From assembly GCF_900176035.1 (NCBI RefSeq), contig NZ_FWWT01000022.1, positions 1 through 64,000 on the forward strand: DNA of 64,000 bases. Direction: 5' to 3'. Position numbers and translations under genes: made by a program. How positions within the stretch are numbered: the stretch's first letter is position 1; each line of letters opens with the position of its first letter. Of this stretch, positions 38,658 to 46,333 are shown in pieces. The notes under the pieces are model-generated. The model searched no databases. It was given only the letters and a program-made list of their open reading frames with translations, and was not told where the DNA came from. This DNA is from Desulfonispora thiosulfatigenes DSM 11270. GTDB taxonomy: Bacteria > Bacillota > Peptococcia > Peptococcales > Desulfonisporaceae.

Positions 38658-39548
38658 ATGCAAAATAATATAGTAAGATCTACAGCATTAAATGGTACAT
38701 TACGGGTTTCATCAGTAATTACTACAAATGTTATTGACGAAGCACGTCTAAAGCATGATACTTTCCCTGTAGCCACAGCAGCACTAGGAAGGGTAATCAC
38801 GGGTACGTTATTATTAAGTTGGGGTTTAAAAGAAGAAGGAACTATAACCGTAAGGGTTTTAGGTGATGGACCTTTAGGAGGAATAATAGCAATAGCAAAT
38901 TCTCAGGGAGAAGTAAGAGGATATGTGCAAGAGCCCCATGTGTATTTACCACTTAATAGCGCAGGTAAAATAGACGTTGGTGGAGGTGTCGGAGCGGGTT
39001 CGTTATATATAACTAAGGATTTAGGATTAGAACGACCATATACGGGCAGTACACCTTTAATTACAGGTGAAATAGGAGATGACTTAGCTAAGTATTTATT
39101 AGATTCTGAGCAAACTCCTTCTTTAGTTTCCTTAGGTGTTTTAGTAGATAAAGATAATTCCGTTTTAGCATCTGGTGGAATTATTATTCAGGCATTGCCT
39201 GGAGCAGAGGAAGAAGCCTTGATTAAAATCGAAGAAAATCTTAAAGACGTAAAGCCAATTAGTACTTTAATAAAAGAAGGCTTAGATGCTAAAGGATTAA
39301 TTGGTGAGTATTTAAAAGGTATTGATATTAAAATACTGGATGAAAAGCCGGTAATGTTTAAATGTGAATGTAGTAAAGATAAATTAGAAAATATTTTAAT
39401 AAGTTTAGGTGATAAAGAAATCAAGGATATTGTTGAAACTGAAGGACGAGCTGAAATTAGATGTCATTTTTGTAACGAAGAATATTTATTTAATAAAGAT
39501 GATTTGGAGAAATTAGTAGAAGAAATAAATAATAACAAAAATAAATAG
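38658..39548 (+). CDS. hslO: redox-regulated chaperone Hsp33
   Basis: 296 residues. The C-terminal redox switch is complete, CEC followed by CHFC about 29 residues later; these cysteines bind zinc when reduced, and form disulfides that activate the holdase under oxidative stress. The N-terminal part (VRSTALNGTLRVSSVITTN) is the normal Hsp33 beginning. AGGAGG precedes ATG 38658, which has its own unit between two terminators. Confidence 0.96.
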   Translation: MQNNIVRSTALNGTLRVSSVITTNVIDEARLKHDTFPVATAALGRVITGTLLLSWGLKEEGTITVRVLGDGPLGGIIAIANSQGEVRGYVQEPHVYLPLNSAGKIDVGGGVGAGSLYITKDLGLERPYTGSTPLITGEIGDDLAKYLLDSEQTPSLVSLGVLVDKDNSVLASGGIIIQALPGAEEEALIKIEENLKDVKPISTLIKEGLDAKGLIGEYLKGIDIKILDEKPVMFKCECSKDKLENILISLGDKEIKDIVETEGRAEIRCHFCNEEYLFNKDDLEKLVEEINNNKNK

Positions 39549-39578
39549 TAATAAAATATTAATATATAAAATAGTATT

Positions 39579-39609
39579 AAAAAAAGGTGACTTAAAGTCA
39601 CCTTTTTTA
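39579..39609. terminator. bidirectional terminator between hslO and rpmB
   Basis: AAAAAAGGTGACT and AGTCACCTTTTTT are complementary, with A and T runs on the outer sides, so it can end transcripts from both convergent genes. Confidence 0.88.
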
Positions 39610-39616
39610 TAGTTAA

Positions 39617-39808
39617 TTAGACTGCACGCGTAACTTTGCCTGAACGCAGACAACGCGTACATACATTTATACGTTTTGGAGTACCGTTAATGATTGCTCT
39701 AACTCTTTGCAGGTTAGGTGCCCATTTTCTCTTACTTCTGATATGAGAGTGACTTACTTGCATACCAGTAGATACTCCTTTATTACAAATTTCACATTTT
39801 CTAGCCAT
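39617..39808 (-). CDS. rpmB: 50S ribosomal protein L28
   Basis: 63 residues. MARKCEICNKG and CTRCLRSGKV carry four cysteines, so this is the zinc-binding form of L28. HSHIRSKRKWAPNLQ is the conserved core. The start is ATG 39808 with GGAGGTG upstream; a longer frame from 39817 would add three residues and place the ribosome-binding site badly. Transcribed alone on the minus strand, as is common for this gene. Confidence 0.96.
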   Translation of the reverse strand: MARKCEICNKGVSTGMQVSHSHIRSKRKWAPNLQRVRAIINGTPKRINVCTRCLRSGKVTRAV

Positions 39809-39956
39809 GGTGTACACACCTCCTTATATAAACCACATATGCATACTAATCGACAGTAAATTCACTGTTTAATTCTAACAAAATACTATGTTTATTGCAA
39901 GGTTTAATAATATAACTTAATATAATCTTAATACAAAAAATAGTAGGAGTGATATT

Positions 39957-40931
39957 TTGAAAAATAAAATTTTAAATATAATAAGTAGTTCAGCAGAATA
40001 TATATCTGGAGAGGAAATAAGTAATAAATATGGTGTATCGAGAACTGCAATTTGGAAGCACATAAATGCTTTAAAACAAGAAGGTTATCAAATTGAATCA
40101 TTCCCCAGAAAAGGTTATAAATTAATCCAAAGACCAGATATTTTACTAGAAAATGAAGTCTTGACTAATTTAAACACGAGTAAATGGGGTAAAGAAAAAT
40201 TTTATTTTTTAAATGAAGTTGACTCGACAAATAATTATGCTAAAAAATTAGCTAGTGAGGGTAAGCCTGAAGGAACGGTAATAGTAGCTGAAGAACAGTC
40301 AGCTGGTAAGGGAAGGTTAAGTAGAAAATGGATTTCAGCTAAAGGAAAAGGAATATGGACGTCTTTTATTTTAAGACCTAATATACTACCTAATTTTGCA
40401 GCTCAGATTACATTAGTTATGGCAGTGGGTATGATTAAAGCACTAGAAAAGAATCTAGGAGTCTCAGCAAAAATTAAGTGGCCTAATGATATTTTAATTA
40501 ATGATCTCAAGGTATGTGGAATCTTAACAGAAATGTCCGCGGAGATAGATCGTATAAATTATGTCATTGTCGGAATTGGACTTAATGTAAATCAATCAAA
40601 TGATGACTTTCCAGACGAAATACAAGATAGTGCAACGTCACTAAAAATATGTTTAGGTAAAGAAATTAAAAGAGTGCAAATGTTACAGGTTATTTTAGAA
40701 GAAATAGAAAAGGTCTATAACTTATATTTAGAAAAAGGGTTTTCAGAAATTTTAGATGAATGGAAAAACAATTCTTGTACTTTAGGGCAAGAGGTTATAG
40801 TTAAGATGCCAAAAGAGATAATTGAAGGAATGGCCATAGATATAGACTCGGGGGGATGCTTAATTGTAAAAGATAAAGAAAATATAATACATAAAATAAT
40901 TGCAGGAGATGTTTTAGTGCGTAAAAAGTAA
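39957..40931 (+). CDS. birA: biotin-[acetyl-CoA-carboxylase] ligase / biotin repressor
   Basis: 324 residues. An N-terminal winged helix (EEISNKYGVSRTAIWKHINAL) makes it the bifunctional type, which also represses biotin genes. The ligase domain has the GKGRLSRKW biotinoyl-AMP loop, the KWPNDI segment and the C-terminal SH3-like domain. It starts TTG 39957 after AGGAGTG. It is near the biotin carrier of the decarboxylase operon, its likely main substrate here. Confidence 0.95.
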   Translation: MKNKILNIISSSAEYISGEEISNKYGVSRTAIWKHINALKQEGYQIESFPRKGYKLIQRPDILLENEVLTNLNTSKWGKEKFYFLNEVDSTNNYAKKLASEGKPEGTVIVAEEQSAGKGRLSRKWISAKGKGIWTSFILRPNILPNFAAQITLVMAVGMIKALEKNLGVSAKIKWPNDILINDLKVCGILTEMSAEIDRINYVIVGIGLNVNQSNDDFPDEIQDSATSLKICLGKEIKRVQMLQVILEEIEKVYNLYLEKGFSEILDEWKNNSCTLGQEVIVKMPKEIIEGMAIDIDSGGCLIVKDKENIIHKIIAGDVLVRKK

Positions 40932-40940
40932 TTCCATTAT

Positions 40941-40972
40941 AATAACTGGCTATAAGTGATTAGCCAGTTATT
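40941..40972 (+). terminator. hairpin after birA
   Basis: AATAACTGGCTA pairs with TAGCCAGTTATT. The tail lacks a strong T run, so termination is probable rather than certain. Confidence 0.6.
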
Positions 40973-41156
40973 GATAATTACTATAATTGCAAATTAGAAA
41001 TTTCTATTTTAAAGATGAAAAAGAGGAATAATTTACTTAAAAAAATTATTTATAACTATAATGAAATGTTTTATTATATACTTAGTGAAGTAATATTCTG
41101 AATATTGCAGGTATTATATTGTTTTCAAACAAATCAAAAAATGAGGAGGTTATTTT

Positions 41157-42416
41157 ATGGCAACATCAACAATTACCCTGATAGTTTTAGCAATTGCCGC
41201 AATTTTATTTGTAACAGAAATTATTCCCTTAGCAGTTACCGCTATGTCAGTACCGGTTATTTTAGCTTTAACAGGCGTGTTAGACGCTAAAAAAGAAGCA
41301 TTTTCAGGACTTATGGATACTAGTGTACTTTTATTTGCAGGTATGTTCGTGGTAGGTGCTGCTCTGTTTGAAACGGGAGTAGCGAAAAAGATTGGTGATA
41401 GCGTTGTAAAAATTGCTGGAACGAGTGAAATAAGATTAACTTTCGGAGTTATGTTTATTGCAGCAGCACTTTCAGCAGTATTAAGTAATACAGGAACTAC
41501 CGCAGTATTACTTCCAGTTGCTATTGGAATCGCAGGTTCAGCAGGTTGGAGTAGAGGTAAGATCTTAATGCCTTTAGCTTTTGCAGCAGGTATGGGTGGA
41601 ATTATCACTTTAGTAGGAACTCCTCCAAATTTAGCTGCTAATGCTGTTTTAAACACAGCAAAATTACCACCATTTGGATTTTTTGAATTTGCTTACATAG
41701 GTATTCCGATTACAGTTGCAGGTATTATTTATATGTTAACCTTAGGAAGAAAGTTAATTCCAGATCGCAATCCTGATGATATGTCTGAAGAAGCTGTTGA
41801 AGAAGTAAAAGTAGTTCCTTTTGCAAAACAATTTATCTCTGTAGCAATTTTATTAGGTGTAGTTTTAATCATGGCTTTTGACATTATACCTCTACACGTA
41901 GCAGCCATAACAGGAGCTTTATTATGTGTAGTAACAGGTTGTTTAAATGAAAAGCAAGCTTATAGATCAATTGATTGGACTACAATATTTTTATTTGCAG
42001 GAATGTTACCTTTAGCTAAAGCTATGGAGATAACTGGAGCAGGTGCAATTATTGCTGATAGTGTTGTAGGAATGATGGGGGATAATGTTGGTCCATATGC
42101 TGTTATGACTGCTTTATTTTTCTTATCAGCTATTCTTAGTCAATTTATGTCAAACACAGCTTGTGCCGCTTTATTATGTCCGATCGGTTTAGCTATCGCT
42201 AATTCTTTAGGTGCAAGTCCTCAAGCTATAGTATTAACAATTGCAGTTGCAGCATCTTGTGCTTTTGCGACCCCTGTAGGAACTCCTCCTAATACTTTAG
42301 TTTTAGGACCAGGTGGATTTAAGTTTGTGGATTATATCAAAGTTGGAACACCTTTAATAGTTATTTGTTATTTAGTGTGTATGGCTGTTATCCCGATAGT
42401 ATGGCCATTCTATTAA
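41157..42416 (+). CDS. SLC13 family (DASS) sodium/anion symporter
   Basis: 419 residues, about 10-12 membrane segments, with two inverted halves. Each half carries an SNT-containing re-entrant loop (LSNTGTTAVLLP and MSNTACAALLCP) followed by a GTPPN motif, which is the Na+/substrate site of the divalent anion:sodium symporters. Likely substrates are dicarboxylates such as succinate or malate; sulfate or others are possible. AGGAGG precedes ATG 41157. Being Na+-driven, it would fit with the sodium-pumping decarboxylase encoded next, but a terminator separates them. Confidence 0.88.
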   Translation: MATSTITLIVLAIAAILFVTEIIPLAVTAMSVPVILALTGVLDAKKEAFSGLMDTSVLLFAGMFVVGAALFETGVAKKIGDSVVKIAGTSEIRLTFGVMFIAAALSAVLSNTGTTAVLLPVAIGIAGSAGWSRGKILMPLAFAAGMGGIITLVGTPPNLAANAVLNTAKLPPFGFFEFAYIGIPITVAGIIYMLTLGRKLIPDRNPDDMSEEAVEEVKVVPFAKQFISVAILLGVVLIMAFDIIPLHVAAITGALLCVVTGCLNEKQAYRSIDWTTIFLFAGMLPLAKAMEITGAGAIIADSVVGMMGDNVGPYAVMTALFFLSAILSQFMSNTACAALLCPIGLAIANSLGASPQAIVLTIAVAASCAFATPVGTPPNTLVLGPGGFKFVDYIKVGTPLIVICYLVCMAVIPIVWPFY

Positions 42417-42430
42417 AAAGTACATAAATT

Positions 42431-42488
42431 AAAAAGGGTTGTCTCTAGGCTAGAAAATGTTTTCTAGTTCAGAGACGCCCTTTTTTTA
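42431..42488 (+). terminator. terminator after the SLC13 gene
   Basis: A long stem: AAGGGTTGTCTCT with AGAGACGCCCTT, with an inner CTAGAAAA...TTTTCTAG stem, then seven Ts. Confidence 0.9.
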
Positions 42489-42617
42489 TTCAATTTGTGT
42501 ATACAGTATAATTTTTGCAAGGTCTATGGTAATAAGTGTATAATTATTAGATGGTATTTGTGATTATTACCAAATTCTATTATATAAAAAATAAAAATCA
42601 ATATTTTTAAGAAAAAT

Positions 42618-42636
42618 ATTATGACATGGTACTAAA
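42618..42636. promoter_or_regulatory. FapR-like operator, site 1 of the mmd operon
   Basis: ATTATGACATGGTACTAAA has the same 9-1-9 plan as the site at fapR, with a perfect GGTACTAA right half; the left half is degenerate. It lies near the -35 region of a candidate promoter whose -10 is about 42653-42658 (TATATT). Resemblance to the FapR consensus (an inverted repeat of TTAGTACC) is seen; binding is inferred. Confidence 0.4.
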
Positions 42637-42658
42637 ATCAAAATAATTGTGATATATT

Positions 42659-42677
42659 ATTAGGAGTAGGTACTAAA
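42659..42677. promoter_or_regulatory. FapR-like operator, site 2 of the mmd operon
   Basis: ATTAGGAGTAGGTACTAAA begins 41 bases after site 1, directly downstream of the candidate -10 and 26 bases before the mmdA start. Left half matches 6 of 9 and right half 8 of 9 of the inverted repeat. Confidence 0.45.
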
Positions 42678-42702
42678 ACATTCGATTCAAGGGGTGAATT
42701 AA

Positions 42703-44253
42703 ATGAGCACGGGAAAAAAAATCGCAGACCTTAAAGAATTATCGGCAAAAATAGATTTAGGTGGTGGCGAAAAGGCTATCTTAAAGCAACATGAAAAAGG
42801 TAAATATACAGCTAGAGAAAGATTATTAATGATATTTGATGAAGATTCATTTATTGAATTAGATAAATTTGTAAAACATCGCTGTACCAATTTTGGCATG
42901 GAAAAGGTTGAAGCACCAGGAGAAGGTGTAATAACAGGATATGGAACAATTAATGGACGATTAGTTTATGCTTATGCGCAGGACTTTACCGTAATAGGTG
43001 GATCTTTAGGTGAAATGCATGCTAAGAAGATTTGTAAGGTTATGGATTTAGCTATGAAGGTTGGTGCTCCTTGCATAGGTTTAAATGATTCAGGAGGAGC
43101 AAGAATCCAAGAAGCCGTTGATGCTTTAAGTGGTTATGGTAATATTTTCTATAGAAATACTAAAGCATCAGGTGTAATTCCCCAAATTTCAGTAATTATG
43201 GGACCTTGTGCAGGTGGTGCAGTTTATTCTCCAGCGATTACTGATTTTATTTTTATGGTTAAGGATACATCTCAAATGTTTATCACAGGTCCTCAAGTAA
43301 TAAAGGCAGTTACAGGTGAAGAGGTAAGCGCAGAAAAATTAGGTGGTGCTGTAACTCATAATACTACAAGTGGAGTTGCACATTTTGCTGCTGAAAACGA
43401 AGCAGAATGCATAAATCAAATTAAAACTTTGTTAAGTTACATACCTAATAACAATTTAGAAGAAGCCCCAACTTTTTATACAGGTGATGATCCTTCTAGA
43501 ATAGAAGAAGCACTTGATAAAATAATTCCCGATAATCCAAATGAGGCTTATGATATGAAGGATATTATAGCTACCATTGCAGATAATGGAGAATATTTTG
43601 AAGTTAAACAAAATTATGCTCAAAATATTATTACAGCTTATATTAGATTAAATGGCAGAAGTATTGGAGTAATCGCAAATCAACCTAAGGTAAAAGCAGG
43701 TTGCTTAGACATAGATGCTTCAGACAAAGCAGCAAGATTTGTTAGATTTTGTGATGCTTTTAATATACCAGTGTTAAATATTGTTGATGTCCCTGGTTTT
43801 TTACCTGGAACTAATCAAGAGTATGCTGGAATAATTCGTCATGGTGCAAAAATGTTGTATGCATATTGTGAGGCAACAGTACCTAAGGTAACTTTAGTTA
43901 CGAGAAAAGCTTATGGTGGAGCCTACATAGCCATGTGTTCAAAGGAATTAGGTGCTGATCAAGTTATTGCTTGGCCTACTGCTGAAATAGCCGTTATGGG
44001 AGCAAGTGGAGCGGCAAATGTTATTTTCCGTAAAGACATAAATAATGCTTCTGATCCAGAAAGTAAACGTGCTGAGGTAATCAAAGATTATGAAGATCGT
44101 TTTGCAACACCTTATGTGGCAGCTGAAAGAGGTTATGTAGATATGATTATTGAGCCAAAGGTTACTAGGTCAGTTTTAGTTAATGCATTTGAAATGCTGG
44201 CAACTAAAAGAGAAAATGTTCCTGCTAAAAAGCATGGTAATATTCCTCTCTAA
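42703..44253 (+). CDS. mmdA: (methyl)malonyl-CoA decarboxylase, carboxyltransferase alpha subunit
   Basis: 516 residues, the acyl-CoA carboxyltransferase of a Na+-translocating decarboxylase. It has the two crotonase-like halves with the oxyanion-hole glycines (NDSGGARIQEAVDALSGYG, GPCAGGAVYSP and the later GGAYIAMCSK, MGASGAANV). It moves CO2 from methylmalonyl-CoA (or malonyl-CoA) to biotin on the carrier subunit. The presence of gamma, biotin and beta subunit genes next to it favours a decarboxylase over a carboxylase. AAGGGGTG precedes ATG 42703. Substrate choice between methylmalonyl- and malonyl-CoA is not decided. Confidence 0.92.
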   Translation: MSTGKKIADLKELSAKIDLGGGEKAILKQHEKGKYTARERLLMIFDEDSFIELDKFVKHRCTNFGMEKVEAPGEGVITGYGTINGRLVYAYAQDFTVIGGSLGEMHAKKICKVMDLAMKVGAPCIGLNDSGGARIQEAVDALSGYGNIFYRNTKASGVIPQISVIMGPCAGGAVYSPAITDFIFMVKDTSQMFITGPQVIKAVTGEEVSAEKLGGAVTHNTTSGVAHFAAENEAECINQIKTLLSYIPNNNLEEAPTFYTGDDPSRIEEALDKIIPDNPNEAYDMKDIIATIADNGEYFEVKQNYAQNIITAYIRLNGRSIGVIANQPKVKAGCLDIDASDKAARFVRFCDAFNIPVLNIVDVPGFLPGTNQEYAGIIRHGAKMLYAYCEATVPKVTLVTRKAYGGAYIAMCSKELGADQVIAWPTAEIAVMGASGAANVIFRKDINNASDPESKRAEVIKDYEDRFATPYVAAERGYVDMIIEPKVTRSVLVNAFEMLATKRENVPAKKHGNIPL

Positions 44254-44279
44254 AAATCTAATAACAAGGAGGAATTATA

Positions 44280-44618
44280 ATGTGGTTATATGGTTTGAAG
44301 GTTGCAGCTTTAGGCATAGGAATAGTATTTATTGCCCTTATAGCATTAATGTATTTAATCAAAGCACAATCTTATTTACTTGATTTATTTACAAAAAAAG
44401 AAAAAAGTATTATAGAAGTTCCTAATGATAAAAATCCAGAAGTAACTAAAAATAAAGATGAGGAAGATCCTGAAGAATTAGTAGCCGTAATTTCTGCAGC
44501 AATAGCAGCCCTTGGTCATCAGGTAGCTATTAAAAAAATTACCAGAATACAAGGATCTAGTGGGGCAAATTGGTCTCAAGCTAATCGCTTAGATGCCATG
44601 AATACTCGTAGAATATAA
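44280..44618 (+). CDS. mmdD: decarboxylase small membrane subunit (OadG/MmdD family)
   Basis: 112 residues. One N-terminal membrane helix (about 3-28) is followed by an acidic linker and a conserved C-terminal stretch (EELVAVISAAIAALGH). Small subunits of this family hold the alpha and beta subunits together. AAGGAGG precedes ATG 44280. It lies between the alpha and the biotin carrier genes, as in Veillonella and Propionigenium. Confidence 0.88.
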   Translation: MWLYGLKVAALGIGIVFIALIALMYLIKAQSYLLDLFTKKEKSIIEVPNDKNPEVTKNKDEEDPEELVAVISAAIAALGHQVAIKKITRIQGSSGANWSQANRLDAMNTRRI

Positions 44619-44644
44619 TTATTTTATTTAAAGGAGAAGTTTTT

Positions 44645-45034
44645 ATGAAAAAATTCAATATAAAGGTTAATGGAAATTCTTATGAAGTCGAGGTTGAAGA
44701 AGTAGGAGGAAGCACTAGCACGACTACCCCTATAAGTAAGCCAGTTATTAAACCAGTTCCAAATCCAACTCCTACTCCCATAGTAGAAAAGCAGGTTATG
44801 CCTAAAACAGCAAATGCTTCAGGTGAAGAAGTTACATCGCCGATGCCAGGAAAAATTTTAAGAGTTATAAAGGGAGAAGGATCCAATGTAAAAGCAGGTG
44901 AAGTTGTTTTAATTTTAGAGGCTATGAAAATGGAAAATGAAATAACTGCTGGAGCTGATGGAAAAATCACACAAATGGCTGTAAGTGAAGGTGCTACAGT
45001 TCAGTCTGGTGAAAGATTATTTATTCTTAGCTAG
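44645..45034 (+). CDS. mmdC: biotin carrier subunit of the decarboxylase
   Basis: 129 residues. A short N-terminal domain, a Pro/Thr/Lys-rich flexible linker (about 30-55) and a C-terminal biotinyl domain with EAMKMENE, whose central Lys is biotinylated. The linker lets biotin shuttle between the alpha active site and the membrane beta subunit. AAAGGAG precedes ATG 44645. BirA (39957-40931) is the probable ligase. Confidence 0.94.
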   Translation: MKKFNIKVNGNSYEVEVEEVGGSTSTTTPISKPVIKPVPNPTPTPIVEKQVMPKTANASGEEVTSPMPGKILRVIKGEGSNVKAGEVVLILEAMKMENEITAGADGKITQMAVSEGATVQSGERLFILS

Positions 45035-45060
45035 GAATAGACGAGAGGGGTTGAAGAAAG

Positions 45061-46239
45061 ATGGGATATGAAATAAACCTGGGAGAAGCTCTCGTGCATC
45101 TAGTCAAATCAACAGGTTTTGCTACAATAAGCTATCAACAAGTCATTATGATATTTGTTTCTTTTATTTTATTATATCTTGCGATTAAAAAACAATATGA
45201 GCCATTATTATTATTACCAATAGCCTTTGGTATGCTATTAGCTAATTTTCCAGGAACAGGAATTTCAAGTCCACCGGTTTATGGTGATCCTAATGATATT
45301 CACCATATGACAGAACCGGGAGGATTGTTATATTGGCTTTATCAAGGTGTAAAGCTTGGAATTTATCCACCTCTAATTTTTTTAGGTGTAGGTGTAATGA
45401 CGGATTTTGGACCTTTAATTGCAAATCCTAAGACACTTCTTTTAGGGGCGGCAGCACAACTTGGAATTTTTGTTACTTTTATTGGTGCTTTAGCATTAGG
45501 TTTTTCGCCAACAGAAGCAGCTTCAACAGGTATTATTGGAGGAGCAGATGGACCAACAGCCATATTTGTAGCTTCTAAACTTGCGCCTCACTTATTAGGC
45601 CCAATTGCAGTAGCTGCATACTCATATATGGCATTAGTTCCGATTATTCAACCACCAATAATGAGGGCTTTAACAACTAAAGAACAAAGAATGGTCGTGA
45701 TGGAACAATTACGAGAGGTGTCTAAATTAGAAAGAATTATTTTTCCAGTTGCCGTTACAGTTGTTGTAACCTTATTACTTCCTACTGCAGCACCTTTAGT
45801 AGGTATGCTGATGTTAGGTAATTTATTCCGCGAATCTGGAGTAGTTGGACGTTTAACAGATACAGCTCAAAATGCATTAATAAATATTATTACAATATTT
45901 CTAGGAGTAACTGTAGGAGCAACTGCTACCGCGGAAGCATTTCTTACTGCTTCAACAATTAAAATTATTGTAATGGGATTATTAGCTTTTTGTATTGGAA
46001 CAGGTGGCGGGGTACTTTTAGGTAGATTAATGTATGTTGTCACAAAAGGTAAAGTAAATCCTTTAATTGGTTCAGCGGGAGTATCAGCAGTACCAATGGC
46101 AGCTAGGGTATCGCAAGTAGTAGGTCAACAAGAAAATCCACGGAATTTCCTACTAATGCATGCAATGGGACCAAATGTAGCTGGTGTAATTGGTTCAGCA
46201 GTAGCTGCAGGTGTATTGTTATCGTTATATGGTTCATAA
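45061..46239 (+). CDS. mmdB: Na+-translocating decarboxylase beta subunit
   Basis: 392 residues, about nine to eleven membrane segments. [10 protein letters not shown], carrying the Asp essential for Na+ coupling in OadB, and the [15 protein letters not shown] segment near the end are diagnostic. It decarboxylates carboxybiotin and exports Na+. GAGAGGGG precedes ATG 45061. Last gene of the operon, followed by a strong terminator. Confidence 0.95.
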   Translation: MGYEINLGEALVHLVKSTGFATISYQQVIMIFVSFILLYLAIKKQYEPLLLLPIAFGMLLANFPGTGISSPPVYGDPNDIHHMTEPGGLLYWLYQGVKLGIYPPLIFLGVGVMTDFGPLIANPKTLLLGAAAQLGIFVTFIGALALGFSPTEAASTGIIGGADGPTAIFVASKLAPHLLGPIAVAAYSYMALVPIIQPPIMRALTTKEQRMVVMEQLREVSKLERIIFPVAVTVVVTLLLPTAAPLVGMLMLGNLFRESGVVGRLTDTAQNALINIITIFLGVTVGATATAEAFLTASTIKIIVMGLLAFCIGTGGGVLLGRLMYVVTKGKVNPLIGSAGVSAVPMAARVSQVVGQQENPRNFLLMHAMGPNVAGVIGSAVAAGVLLSLYGS

Positions 46240-46251
46240 TATTAAAATTAC

Positions 46252-46282
46252 AAGGAGAATGAAATTTCATTCTCCTTTTTTC
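46252..46282 (+). terminator. terminator after the mmd operon
   Basis: AAGGAGAATGAAA pairs exactly with TTTCATTCTCCTT and a T run follows. Confidence 0.92.
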
Positions 46283-46293
46283 TGTTCCATACA

Positions 46294-46302
46294 TGCTATA
46301 AT
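46294..46302 (+). promoter_or_regulatory. extended -10 promoter of recG
   Basis: TGCTATAAT is a perfect extended -10 (TGnTATAAT), about 30 bases ahead of the recG start. A good -35 is not seen; the extended -10 may compensate. Confidence 0.5.
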
Positions 46303-46333
46303 TAAAGCAATATTTATTGATAGGTGATAATAT

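Noticed and set aside
41150-41656. 168-codon open frame antisense to the SLC13 transporter gene
   Set aside because: It mirrors a membrane protein gene, has no ribosome-binding site or recognisable domain, and fits with codon-phase shadowing of the transporter.
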